Assembly (NCBI GenBank): GCA_030529365.1
Contig: JAUMXB010000019.1
Location: forward strand, 1-47,106
DNA from: Cardiobacteriaceae bacterium
GTDB taxonomy: Bacteria; Pseudomonadota; Gammaproteobacteria; Cardiobacteriales; Cardiobacteriaceae
Length of the DNA: 47,106 bases
Direction: 5' to 3'
The first letter of the stretch is position 1, and each line of letters begins with the position of its first letter. Positions 8,769 through 18,497 of this stretch are shown here, piece after piece. The notes under the pieces are model-generated. The model made no database searches. It was not told where the DNA came from and was given only the letters and a program-made list of their open reading frames with translations. The position numbers and the translations under genes were made by a program.

Positions 8769-8806
8769 ACAAGAAAAAAGAAAGACGCCCGCGCGAGACG
8801 GACGTC
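8769..8806 (-). terminator. Terminator-like hairpin between siderophore binding-protein and permease genes
   Basis: Read on the minus strand, GACGTCCG and CGGGCGTC (8806-8784 overall) form an 8-bp stem with one G-U pair, followed by TTTCTTTTTTC. It follows the binding-protein stop directly and precedes the permease start by 15 bases, matching the arrangement of the plus-strand ABC operon at 3330. Confidence 0.75.
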
Positions 8807-8814
8807 CAACCTGT

Positions 8815-9927
8815 TTACAGGCTGATCCAGAAGGTGCCGCTGTAATCGAAGGGCAGGAATTCCTTGTGGAAATCGATCAGGGTCTGTTCGGGATCAAGAT
8901 CGGCGAAACGCTCGGGATGCAGCCACTTGGCAATCTCTTGCAGCGCGGCGAAATGATAGGGACTGTTGTAGAACTGGTGATAAATGGCGTGGAAACGCTT
9001 CGTCTTCACCGCGGAAATATCCGCCCAGCCCTTGCGCGCAGCCAGCCCTTCAAGCTCCTTGTGCGCTGTATCCTTGTTCGCGGCATAGCCAAGGTTCACC
9101 GATTCCACATCAGGCTTGGCCTTTTTCCAGTTGGCACCGGTGGCGATGACGACATCGAAAGGCTCGCTGAAAATCACCTCGGGATTGACTGAGCCGCCCA
9201 ATCCGCCGAACTTGCCGCTTCCCCAGTTGATGCCACCGGCGCGCGCTACCAGCTCGCCGTAATTCTGCGGCCCGAAGGTGCTGCAACACTTGCTCGGATC
9301 ATAACCGGCAGCGCGATCGACAAAGACCAAAGGCTTCTCGTCTTCCTTGAGACCGGCCACGCGGTTTTGCACCACCGCCATTTGTTTGCGGTAATAGTCA
9401 TTGAACTTCGCCGCCCGCGCTTCCGCGCCGAAAACCTTGCCGAGAACTTCCATGCTGGGCACGGTGTTCTGTAGGGGGAACTGGCGGAAATCGATGAATA
9501 CCGGCGCTACGCCCGCTTTTTCCAGCTTGGCAATCAGGCCAGTTTCCTCGGCCTTGAGCAAATCGGCGACATTCAGGATATACACCTGGGGATTGCCCTT
9601 GAGCAGCGCCTCGAGATTGACATCGGTGGCATAAGGATCACCAAGATCGGTGATCTGCAACGCTTCCGGGAATTTTTCGGCAATTTTTTCAAGCGTATCA
9701 GGATCGTTCTTGGCCAAATCGCTGCGCCAACCAACAATGCGCGCCACCGGATTGTCCTGCAACAGGGCAATGCCGTAAATCATGCGCCCTTCACCCAAAG
9801 CCACGCGCTCAACCTGATCGGGAATCGTGACGGTACGACCGGCAATATCGACCAACTCCTTCGCTACGCCTTGCTGCGCCAATGCCAACGCCATCATGAC
9901 GCTTGCTGCTTTCATCAAACCACGCAT
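8815..9927 (-). CDS. Periplasmic iron/siderophore-type substrate-binding protein (Peripla_BP_2)
   Basis: 370 residues: a signal peptide (MRGLMKAASVMMALALAQQGVAK) followed by VDIAGRTVTIPDQVERVAL, the usual start of periplasmic iron-chelate binding proteins. The two-lobe fold of PF01497 is suggested by GDPYATDVNLEALL, VFIDFRQFP and DVVIATGANWKK. An unusual SKCCSTFGPQNYGEL segment has adjacent cysteines. The start at 9927 is chosen because AGGAGG lies just upstream; the frame runs 11 codons further without a ribosome site. The AT-rich stretch upstream (about 9961-9985) is only a poor match to a Fur site, so iron regulation is likely but not shown. Confidence 0.88.
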   Translation of the reverse strand: MRGLMKAASVMMALALAQQGVAKELVDIAGRTVTIPDQVERVALGEGRMIYGIALLQDNPVARIVGWRSDLAKNDPDTLEKIAEKFPEALQITDLGDPYATDVNLEALLKGNPQVYILNVADLLKAEETGLIAKLEKAGVAPVFIDFRQFPLQNTVPSMEVLGKVFGAEARAAKFNDYYRKQMAVVQNRVAGLKEDEKPLVFVDRAAGYDPSKCCSTFGPQNYGELVARAGGINWGSGKFGGLGGSVNPEVIFSEPFDVVIATGANWKKAKPDVESVNLGYAANKDTAHKELEGLAARKGWADISAVKTKRFHAIYHQFYNSPYHFAALQEIAKWLHPERFADLDPEQTLIDFHKEFLPFDYSGTFWISL

Positions 9928-10116
9928 AAAGAACCTCCTGGGTACGAAATGAGGAGGCAATTCTAAATAACAATAATTCCCGATTCAAAACTTATTTACG
10001 TTTTTTTGTCGAATTGCATGAAATATATGAAATAAAATGTGATGCTGCGTATATCGTGCTGGATTACGCCTTTCGAGCTAGAGCGTTTTTGATTCAAATA
10101 TGAACAGAATTCAAAG

Positions 10117-10185
10117 CCCCAATCTCGCTTCGCGAGTTCTTCGAATCCCGTGGGACTCGTCAGAGCTCGCGAAGCGAGATTGGGG
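10117..10185. repeat. Perfect 20-bp inverted repeat, 29-base spacer
   Basis: Arm 10117-10136 (CCCCAATCTCGCTTCGCGAG) is perfectly complementary to 10166-10185. Each arm contains its own small palindrome (CTCGC / GCGAG), and the spacer holds GAATCCC / GGGACTC, so the whole can form a branched hairpin or cruciform. The 525-base gap between the iron binding-protein gene and icd otherwise holds element copy C and the icd terminator; no convincing gene is seen there. Confidence 0.8.
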
Positions 10186-10321
10186 TTGGGGACTCGAAGC
10201 GCTGCGGAGCAGAGAGGGGGATAGAGAAAATCGCGCAGCGACGGAACCATCGATGTTTCAAATAGTTTTTTGAGCACCTGTAAACACTGGTCGCGAATGG
10301 TCAACAGCCCTTACGGTAAAA

Positions 10322-10380
10322 TGGTAAATTTTCTCATCTTGAAGCGCTTATCGTGGTAAAAAGATATGATTAAAGCGCTT
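10322..10380 (+). repeat. Modular intergenic palindrome element, copy C
   Basis: TGGTAAATTTTCTCA (10322-10336), AAGCGCTT (10342-10349), TGGTAAAAAGATATG (10354-10368) and a second AAGCGCTT (10373-10380), with centre spacings 16.5, 15.5 and 15.5 bp. The order of the last two modules differs from the full-length copies. It lies between icd and the iron importer, both on the minus strand. Confidence 0.8.
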
Positions 10381-10398
10381 ATATATGCAATATTTTTC

Positions 10399-10430
10399 CA
10401 AAAAAAAGCGCCATCATTGGATGGCGCTTT
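10399..10430 (-). terminator. Rho-independent terminator of icd
   Basis: On the minus strand AAAGCGCCATC (10430-10420) pairs with GATGGCGCTTT (10415-10405), with a 4-base loop and a T tract to about 10399. It follows the icd stop codon by about 22 bases. Confidence 0.92.
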
Positions 10431-10452
10431 GCGTTTGCCGTGATGGCGGGGC

Positions 10453-12699
<2,247 letters not shown>

Positions 12700-12770
12700 T
12701 CATGAATTATAGCGGCGAGGCTGGCGATTGCATACCGTGCGTTGCCACCCGGGTCAAAAAATAAAAGCGA

Positions 12771-12836
12771 TATTTTTCCCGAAAATAAGCGCTTTATTAG
12801 ATAAATCTTCTTACTAAAAGCGCTTTTTGACAATAA
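12771..12836. repeat. Modular intergenic palindrome element, copy D (degenerate)
   Basis: AAGCGCTT at 12787-12794 and again at 12818-12825, exactly 31 bases apart as in the full copies. The AT palindromes between and around them are decayed (AGATAAATCTTCTTA in the middle). It lies in the icd upstream region, after the preceding small gene. Confidence 0.65.
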
Positions 12837-12877
12837 GGATATGTTTTTCTTTGTTTTTATGAATTTTCTTAAACCAG

Positions 12878-13372
12878 TCAATGCAATGCGGCGATGCGTC
12901 CGCGCAGCCATTGGCCCCATTCCGGGTGGCGTTCACGCAGCGCCTGGTGCCAGTAGAGGATGGACCAGATGATGTCGTGCGCGTTATCGCTGTCGTGAGC
13001 AAAAAGGCGGGTAACAATGGCTTCCAGCGTATCAGTGTCGGCGTGCATGCCGCCGTGGTCGCCGAAGGCGCGACAGCTTTCCGCATGAAGAAACCCAAGT
13101 TGCGCTTCGATGTGCGGCAGGAGTTCTGCCCAGACCATGCCGCCCAACAGCGCGTCGTCTATCCATCTGTGGAGATTCTTGCAGCCACGATAACGCGGAT
13201 GAGCAAGCAAGATGAACAGGGTCTGCTGCTGCGTGGCATTGGCGTTTTCCCCGTCGTATTGCCAGAGGAGTTCGTAAAGGGCGCGGTTCAGTTTGGTATC
13301 AGGCAGAGCATCAAGGATGGCGAGCAGTTCGTCGGGATGGCGCCAGTTAGGAAAACGGGAAGGGGATGACAT
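12878..13372 (-). CDS. Conserved-looking hypothetical protein, 164 aa
   Basis: Not recognised. The 164-residue product is soluble, rich in Trp, His and Leu, with no signal peptide or membrane segment (starts MSSPSRFPNWRHPDELLAIL, ends HPEWGQWLRGRIAALH). Helical composition and the repeated short-helix look suggest an all-alpha cytoplasmic protein. The minus frame is favoured over the overlapping plus frame because its amino-acid composition is natural. The ATG directly abuts the AT palindrome of element copy E (ATGAGAAAAAATG), leaving no proper ribosome-binding site, so expression may be weak or the true start may be internal. Confidence 0.65.
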   Translation of the reverse strand: MSSPSRFPNWRHPDELLAILDALPDTKLNRALYELLWQYDGENANATQQQTLFILLAHPRYRGCKNLHRWIDDALLGGMVWAELLPHIEAQLGFLHAESCRAFGDHGGMHADTDTLEAIVTRLFAHDSDNAHDIIWSILYWHQALRERHPEWGQWLRGRIAALH

Positions 13373-13475
13373 TTTTTCTCATTGACAACTGCTTGTGATG
13401 ACTGGAATAAATCGTGAGGCGAGAGAAAATTTATCACGACAAGCGCTTGATGATGGTAAAAAATAACTACTTTTC
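13367..13475 (+). repeat. Modular intergenic palindrome element, copy E (extended)
   Basis: A first degenerate block (TGACATTTTTTCTCA 13367-13381; AACTGCTT 13387-13394) is followed by a good block: AGAGAAAATTTATCA (13422-13436), AAGCGCTT (13441-13448) and tail TGGTAAAAAATAACTA from 13454. Spacings keep the 16.5/15.5 bp register within each block. The first palindrome overlaps the start codon of the 164-aa gene. Confidence 0.75.
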
Positions 13476-13576
13476 TCTGTTATTTGATAAAAATATTTTT
13501 TTGTTGATGACTTGCCAACCCCGGAAATGATAAGGGTTGCAAGAGAAGTTGAACGGCTTGATGTGCTCCACCCCTC

Positions 13577-13610
13577 ACCTTTGCCCTCTCCCGTGGGGAG
13601 AGGAGGTGAA
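13577..13610. repeat. Intergenic palindrome CCTCTCC / GGAGAGG
   Basis: CCTCTCC (13585-13591) and GGAGAGG (13597-13603) form a hairpin, with flanking CACC / GGTG extending it. It lies 3' of pgi on the minus strand. Palindromes of this look are scattered between genes in many proteobacteria. It is not a clear terminator because no T tract follows. Confidence 0.5.
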
Positions 13611-13660
13611 GGCATAGATGTTTTGGCGTTTTGTTGCGCGTCAAAAAGTGTGCAAAAACA

Positions 13661-15235
13661 TCAGGATTTGATGTGGTTGATGAGCGCGGTGGTAGAGGCG
13701 TCGTGCGCGCCGGTTGCACCATCGAGGCTTTTGCGCGTGTTGGCAGCGAGCTGTTTGCCGAGTTCCACGCCCCATTGGTCGTAGGCGTTGACGCCCAAGA
13801 GCAGGGCTTCGACGCTGGTCTTGTTTTCATAAAGCGCGAGTAGCGCGCCGAGGCACTGCGGGTTGAGCGCGTCGAGGATGAGGGTGGTGCTCGGGCGGTT
13901 GCCGGGGCAGACGCGTTGCGCGCTTTCATCCGGCGCGAGGTCTTGCGGCAGGTCGGCAGCGCTGCGGCCGTGCATGAGCGCTTCGCTTTGCGCAAGGCAG
14001 TGCGATTGCAAAAGACGCTGCATTTGCGGATATTTGTCGCTTTGTTTCAGTGTGATGAAATCGACAGGGATGTCGCGCTGGCCCTGGTGGATGAGCTGGA
14101 AGAAGGCGTGCTGTACGTCGGTACCGCTGCCGCCCCAGATGATGAGGCCGGTGGGGTTGGCGAGTTCGCTGCCGTCGTGGCAGGTGCGCTTGCCGAGGCT
14201 TTCCATGGCGAGCTGTTGCAAATATTGCGGGAAGGGTTCGAGGGCGGCGCTGTAGGTGATGACAGCGCGGTTGTTGATGTGGAAGTAGTGGTTGTACCAG
14301 GTGTCCAGTAGCGCTAACTGGATGGGGAGGTTGCGCGCGGCTTCGGCGTTTGCGAAGTGTTCGTCCATGGCGTGCGCGCCGGAGAGCAGCGCTTCGTAGG
14401 CGGCATAGCCGTTTTGCAGGACGAAGGGCAGGGCGATGGATGACCACAGCGAGTAACGGCCGCCAACCCAGTCCCACATGGGCAGGACGCGCTCGGCATC
14501 GATGCCGAAGGCGGCGGCGCGGTCGGTGCGCGCGCTGATGGCGATCATTTGCCGATCGGCTTTTTCGCCGCCGGCAGCACGCAGCCAGGCGCGCAGATGC
14601 TCGGCGCTTGCGAGGGTTTCTTCGGTGGTGAAGGTTTTCGAGGCGATGATGAGCAGGGTGGTTTCCGGGTTGAGGCTTTCCAGCGCTTGCAGGCGGTAGG
14701 GATCGGGCGTGGCGAGGAAGTGGATGGTGAGGCCTTTGTCGGTCTGGTGCCTGAGGGCATGGCAGATGAGGCGGGGCCCGAGTTCCGAACCGCCGATGCC
14801 GATGTGGATGACGTCGGTGAAGCGCTTGCCGCTGTAGCCGAGCCACTGCCCGCTGTGGATGTTGTCGGCGAGGGTTTTCATGTGCGCGCGCATGGCGGCG
14901 ATGTCGGCGCTGATGTCCTGGCCGTCGATGACGAAGGGCTGGTCGGTGGGGCTGCGCAGGCGGTAGTGCAGGGCGGGGCGGTCTTCGCTCTGGTTGACGT
15001 GTTCGCCGGCAAGCAGCGCTTTGATGCCGTCTGCGACGCGGGCGTCAGCCAGCCATTGTTGCCAGAGCGACTGCGTGCCGGCGTCCACATGGTTTTTGGA
15101 GAGGTCGGCATGGATGCCGGCGACGTTGAATTGCCAGCTTTCCATGCGGGCGGGGTCGGCGGCGAATTTTTCCGCGAGGGTGGTTTGTTGCAGGGCGTCG
15201 CGGTGGGCGCGGAGTTTTTCGTGGATATGGCTCAT
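13661..15235 (-). CDS. pgi: Glucose-6-phosphate isomerase
   Basis: A 524-residue cytoplasmic enzyme interconverting glucose 6-phosphate and fructose 6-phosphate. Visible marks: VIHIGIGGSELGPRLICHAL (phosphate-binding), ASKTFTTEETL, the signature WDWVGGRYSLWSSIALPF, HDGSELANPTG (catalytic Glu region), and the second signature GVNAYDQWGVELGKQLA. Slightly shorter than the E. coli enzyme. AGGA precedes the start. With pgm just upstream on the same strand it forms a sugar-phosphate pair linking glycolysis and glucose 1-phosphate. Confidence 0.96.
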   Translation of the reverse strand: MSHIHEKLRAHRDALQQTTLAEKFAADPARMESWQFNVAGIHADLSKNHVDAGTQSLWQQWLADARVADGIKALLAGEHVNQSEDRPALHYRLRSPTDQPFVIDGQDISADIAAMRAHMKTLADNIHSGQWLGYSGKRFTDVIHIGIGGSELGPRLICHALRHQTDKGLTIHFLATPDPYRLQALESLNPETTLLIIASKTFTTEETLASAEHLRAWLRAAGGEKADRQMIAISARTDRAAAFGIDAERVLPMWDWVGGRYSLWSSIALPFVLQNGYAAYEALLSGAHAMDEHFANAEAARNLPIQLALLDTWYNHYFHINNRAVITYSAALEPFPQYLQQLAMESLGKRTCHDGSELANPTGLIIWGGSGTDVQHAFFQLIHQGQRDIPVDFITLKQSDKYPQMQRLLQSHCLAQSEALMHGRSAADLPQDLAPDESAQRVCPGNRPSTTLILDALNPQCLGALLALYENKTSVEALLLGVNAYDQWGVELGKQLAANTRKSLDGATGAHDASTTALINHIKS

Positions 15236-15262
15236 GGGGATTCCTGGGCAGGGATTTCTTAT

Positions 15263-15294
15263 GCTGGGTTACGCTGCTGCGCAACTAACCCAGC
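15263..15294. repeat. Small palindrome GCTGGGTT / AACCCAGC between pgm and pgi
   Basis: An 8-bp perfect stem (15263-15270 with 15287-15294) around a 16-base loop, in the 85-base gap between pgm and pgi. It is of the GGGTT/AACCC type often scattered between bacterial genes, and could also act as an RNA processing or stabilising hairpin. No T tract. Confidence 0.6.
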
Positions 15295-15320
15295 CTACTG
15301 GATGGTTCTGATGTGTGGTT

Positions 15321-16937
15321 TTACACGATATGGTCGGGCTGCTGGCGATTGCAGTATTGCGAGAGGTTCATCATGCCCTGGGCGAGGCTGGCGAGGGTGC
15401 CGGTGGTGCCAGGCAGTGCGGGCGGTTTGCCGACGTCCTGCTGCCAGTATTCGCAGTAGATGCGCAGGGTTGCGCCGCTGCTGCTGGTGCCGGACAGGCG
15501 GGTGATGATGCGTGCCTGGCGGCCAAACTGGATTTGCAGGCCCTGGCTGCCGGTTTTTTCGCCGTTGGTGGGATCGGTGTAGCGGAACTGCCCGGCGTTG
15601 GTGATGGCCAGGCCGTGCCAGCTTTGCCCGAGCATTTTGCCAAGGTCTTTTTCAAAGGCGGCAAGCATGGCTTCGGCTTGTGCCTTGTCGAGGTTTTCGA
15701 AGTCGAAGCGGTTGAAATGGTGGCGGCCATAGGTTTGCCAATGGCTTTCCAGCAGTTCGTCTGGCGTTTTGCCGGTGGCGGCAAGAATGGAAAGCCAGCA
15801 CATGACGGCCCAGAGTCCGTCTTTTTCACGGATGTGGTCGCCGCTGGTACCGAAGCTTTCTTCGCCGCAAAGCTGGATGTGGCCGGCTTCGAGGAGATTG
15901 CCGAAGAATTTCCAGCCGGTGGGGGTTTCGTAGCAGGTCAGGCCATGCTTGGCGGTGACGAGGTCAATGGCGCGGCTGGTGGGCATGGTGCGGCCTACGC
16001 CCTTGAGCGCACGCAGGGCAGGGATGGATGCGTGATGATCGGCGATGATGGCGAGGCTGTCGCAAGGGTTGATGAGATGCTGGCGGCCGCAAATCATGTT
16101 GCGGTCGCCGTCGCCATCGGAAGCCGCGCCCATGACCACGGCGGGTTCATTTTGCATGAGCTGCTGCAAGTGTTTGGCAGTATCCGGAGAGGGATCGGGA
16201 TGGTGGCCACCGAAATCGGGCATGGGGATGATGTTGAGCAGGTATTTTTCTTCCAACCCCAGAGTGCCATGAAGCAATGCCTGGGCGTAAGGGCCGGTGG
16301 CGGCATGCATGGCATCGAAGTAGATTTTGTGCTCGCGCAGATAGGTTTTGATGGCGTCGAAATCGAAAAGAGCGCGCATCATGTCAACATAATCGGCCGT
16401 GCTGCTGATGACGGACAGGCGGGTGTTGCCGAGCTGATGTTCGCCAATGGCAAGCGCAGGGGGGGCGAGGTCGGCAATCTGGTAGCTGCCGAGGCGCTGC
16501 GTTTCTTCATAAACGGCTTCGGTGACGCTTTCCGGCGCGGGCTGACCGGCGGCAAGGTTGAATTTGATGCCGAAGTCGCCGTCGATGCCGCCGGGGTTGT
16601 GGCTGGCGGAGAGGATGATGCCGTAATCGGCCTGGTAGTGGCGGATGATGTGCGAAGTGGCCGGCGTGGAGAGAAGGCCGTTTTCGCCGACAATCAGCCG
16701 CGCGGCACCTTGGGCGGCAGCCATGCGGATCAGTGTGTTGACAACCGTGTTGTTGTGGTAACGGCCGTCACCGCCGATGACGATGGTTTTGCCGGCTACG
16801 CCCAGCGTGTTGAATATGGCCTGGATGAAACTTTCCGCGTAGTGCGGCTGCTGGTAGTGGCGCACGGTTTTGCGCAGGCCGGAAGTGCCGGGGCGTTGGT
16901 CGTCAAAAGGGGTAAAGGTGATGGTTTGTGTTTGCAT
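15321..16937 (-). CDS. pgm: Phosphoglucomutase (alpha-D-glucose type)
   Basis: A 538-residue enzyme interconverting glucose 1-phosphate and glucose 6-phosphate. The phosphoserine loop is ILSASHNPGGIDGDFGIKFN, the metal loop is ASDGDGDRNMI, the sugar-binding loop is CGEESFGTSGDHIREKDG and the phosphate-binding loop is RLSGTSSSGATLRIY; this order and the length fit the alpha-phosphohexomutase family. GGGAGC precedes the ATG. Upstream lies element copy F and the DnaA-box region. Confidence 0.96.
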   Translation of the reverse strand: MQTQTITFTPFDDQRPGTSGLRKTVRHYQQPHYAESFIQAIFNTLGVAGKTIVIGGDGRYHNNTVVNTLIRMAAAQGAARLIVGENGLLSTPATSHIIRHYQADYGIILSASHNPGGIDGDFGIKFNLAAGQPAPESVTEAVYEETQRLGSYQIADLAPPALAIGEHQLGNTRLSVISSTADYVDMMRALFDFDAIKTYLREHKIYFDAMHAATGPYAQALLHGTLGLEEKYLLNIIPMPDFGGHHPDPSPDTAKHLQQLMQNEPAVVMGAASDGDGDRNMICGRQHLINPCDSLAIIADHHASIPALRALKGVGRTMPTSRAIDLVTAKHGLTCYETPTGWKFFGNLLEAGHIQLCGEESFGTSGDHIREKDGLWAVMCWLSILAATGKTPDELLESHWQTYGRHHFNRFDFENLDKAQAEAMLAAFEKDLGKMLGQSWHGLAITNAGQFRYTDPTNGEKTGSQGLQIQFGRQARIITRLSGTSSSGATLRIYCEYWQQDVGKPPALPGTTGTLASLAQGMMNLSQYCNRQQPDHIV

Positions 16938-16996
16938 GATATGCTCCCGTTAGGCGGTGATGGCGCTATCTTACACAATGCGGCCAAGTGAGAAGA

Positions 16997-17043
16997 TGAT
17001 ATTTTTTCTCATGACAAGCGCTTGTGATTGGTAAAATTTATCA
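16997..17043. repeat. Modular intergenic palindrome element, copy F (three modules)
   Basis: TGATATTTTTTCTCA (16997-17011), AAGCGCTT (17016-17023) and TGGTAAAATTTATCA (17029-17043), with centre spacings 15.5 and 16.5 bp. No tail is seen. It is located just upstream of pgm. Confidence 0.8.
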
Positions 17044-17136
17044 TTTGTAACGATTTGACGGCTGTTGTTTCTCATCATTGAGAATATTCCTTGATATTCA
17101 ACGGGCACTGCAACGAAGCCTTGGCGTTTGCCCACG

Positions 17137-17446
17137 CTTTTGTGCCCATTTCCTGTGGATAACTTTTGGATAAGTTCGACCTTGCCCTGAATGCGCTGGC
17201 AAAATTATTTTTGCTCAAAATATGCGCAAAAATAATTTTTCTCCATGCCTTGGAATTTTCTTTTTAATCCCCGGTAGATGTATTTAATACTATGAAAACA
17301 ATAGAGAATATATGGAGTTTTCTTGAGGGCGGCACCTGCTTTCCCTACTTATGCCCATTTGCTGTGGATAAAGCTGTCGAAAACGAAATGTGGTTCTGAA
17401 AACGCTGGGAAAAAGTATATTGCTCTTTTTTTGCGCAGTTTTTTGG
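17137..17446. other. AT-rich gene-free region with two DnaA boxes in a degenerate direct duplication
   Basis: Two exact TGTGGATAA DnaA boxes (17154-17162 and 17363-17371) lie 209 bases apart. Each follows TGCCCATTT and a variable base plus C, and each is followed by a similar string: GAA, a few bases, CGCTGG, AAAA, TTGCTC, TGCGCA. This implies an old duplication of about 95 bases with the boxes conserved. Between them is an AT-rich inverted repeat (AAAATTATTTTTGC / GCAAAAATAATTTT near 17200-17240) and an AT-rich stretch. No coding frame is credible in 16938-17690. It could be an origin-like or DnaA-titrating site, or a DnaA-regulated promoter region. Confidence 0.55.
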
Positions 17447-17608
17447 CAACCATGGGCAGGGCGTGATGTCAAGAAAAAGGATGTCTTTTTCCGCATTCTG
17501 TTGTCTGGCAAGTCATCAGACAGGCAAACCAGGTTGCCGCGATGTCCAGGGTTCGACAGTTTTTCCGTGATGTCTGGGGCAATGCTGCCAGTGGATTTAA
17601 GCGACGAA

Positions 17609-17630
17609 CGCCGGATAACACTATCCGGCG
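17609..17630. other. Perfect 9-bp hairpin near the 3' side of gloA
   Basis: CGCCGGATA (17609-17617) and TATCCGGCG (17622-17630) around ACAC. It lies next to the gloA terminator; it may back up termination for transcription from either direction, though no T tract follows directly. Confidence 0.5.
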
Positions 17631-17636
17631 CAATAT

Positions 17637-17673
17637 AAAAAGCCCCTTGAAGACTTTCCTCAAAGGGCTTTTG
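17637..17673 (-). terminator. Rho-independent terminator of gloA
   Basis: On the minus strand AAAAGCCC and TTGA pair with TCAA and GGGCTTTT, ending in a T run. It begins about 20 bases after the gloA stop codon. Confidence 0.85.
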
Positions 17674-17692
17674 GCTGCGGATGCGCGGCGCT

Positions 17693-18199
17693 TCAGTAGC
17701 GGATGATTTCTATCCAGTAGCCGTCCGGGTCCTTGATGAAGGCGATATCTTTCATGCTGCCGTCTTCGGGGCGCTTCTGGTAGGCAATGTTTTCGCGGTC
17801 AAAGAAGGCGATGGCGGCATCGAAATCGGGCACGCTGATGCAAAGATGGCCGAAGCCGCGCGGTTCCTGGTTGCCGTTGTGGTAGGCAAAACCGGGATCG
17901 TTTTCGCTGCCCCAGTTGTGGGTGAGTTCGAGGATGCCGGGGCGGCGCGCAATCCAGCGCTTTCTTTCCTGGTCGTCAGCGGGCGGCGTTTCGCCGTCGG
18001 CGAGGTGGCAGAGGAAATAGAGGCTGAATTTGCCGCCTTCGTAATCGCTTTTGCGCACCAGGCTCATGCCGAGGATGCGGGTGTAGAAATCCAGCGATCT
18101 GGCCGGATCCTTGACGCGGATCATGGTGTGGTTGTACACGAATCCGCGGCTTTCCGGCGCGGGGTCGTGGTTGCCCGGGGCAGTGATGGGGTAGGTCAT
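17693..18199 (-). CDS. gloA: Lactoylglutathione lyase (glyoxalase I)
   Basis: A 168-residue cytoplasmic enzyme of the VOC fold that turns the methylglyoxal-glutathione hemithioacetal into S-lactoylglutathione. The metal ligands are visible: His in YNHTMIRVKD, Glu in ILELTHNWG, His in GFGHLCISV and Glu in DGYWIEII. The long insert LCHLADGETPPADDQER and total length resemble the eukaryotic-like/Pseudomonas GloA form rather than the short E. coli one. The start at 18199 has GGAGG upstream; the frame extends 15 codons further without support. Confidence 0.94.
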   Translation of the reverse strand: MTYPITAPGNHDPAPESRGFVYNHTMIRVKDPARSLDFYTRILGMSLVRKSDYEGGKFSLYFLCHLADGETPPADDQERKRWIARRPGILELTHNWGSENDPGFAYHNGNQEPRGFGHLCISVPDFDAAIAFFDRENIAYQKRPEDGSMKDIAFIKDPDGYWIEIIRY

Positions 18200-18343
18200 G
18201 TAAGCCTCCTGATGAACGGGAATGAGGTATTGTATCGCCGGCATTTGTGGCAGGCGATGCGGAGTATGTTCGTGCGGCCAGACCGGACGCGTTTACGCTG
18301 CGGGAAATTCGGGATGAGATGGATATTGTCATTATTGTTTCTG

Positions 18344-18422
18344 TGAGAAATTTTATCATGATGGGTGCTTTTGTGTGAGAAAATTTACCGTAATAAGCGC
18401 TTGTTGATGAGAAATTTTCTCA
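18344..18422. repeat. Modular intergenic palindrome element, copy G
   Basis: TGAGAAATTTTATCA (18344-18358), a decayed 8-mer GGGTGCTT (18363-18370), TGAGAAAATTTACCG (18376-18390), AAGCGCTT (18395-18402) and TGAGAAATTTTCTCA (18408-18422). Spacings alternate 15.5 and 16.5 bp. It lies in the divergent gap between gloA and the SLC13-type permease. Confidence 0.8.
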
Positions 18423-18497
18423 TTGCAGTATTTGCGGTTTGCATTGTGCGGATTTTTTGCGTAAAAGGGCGCGTTTTTTCAATGGCGGAGGATTGCC

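Noticed and set aside
9961-9985. Fur box upstream of the iron binding-protein gene
   Set aside because: About half of the 19 consensus positions match, which is not better than chance in AT-rich DNA.
10130-10165. Possible tRNA 3' part (TTCGAATCCC)
   Set aside because: No acceptor stem, anticodon arm or CCA end; it is the spacer of the inverted repeat.
9996-10304. 102-codon minus-strand frame between the iron importer and icd
   Set aside because: It runs through the 20-bp inverted repeat, has an unnatural composition and no ribosome site; it is probably chance openness across the palindrome.
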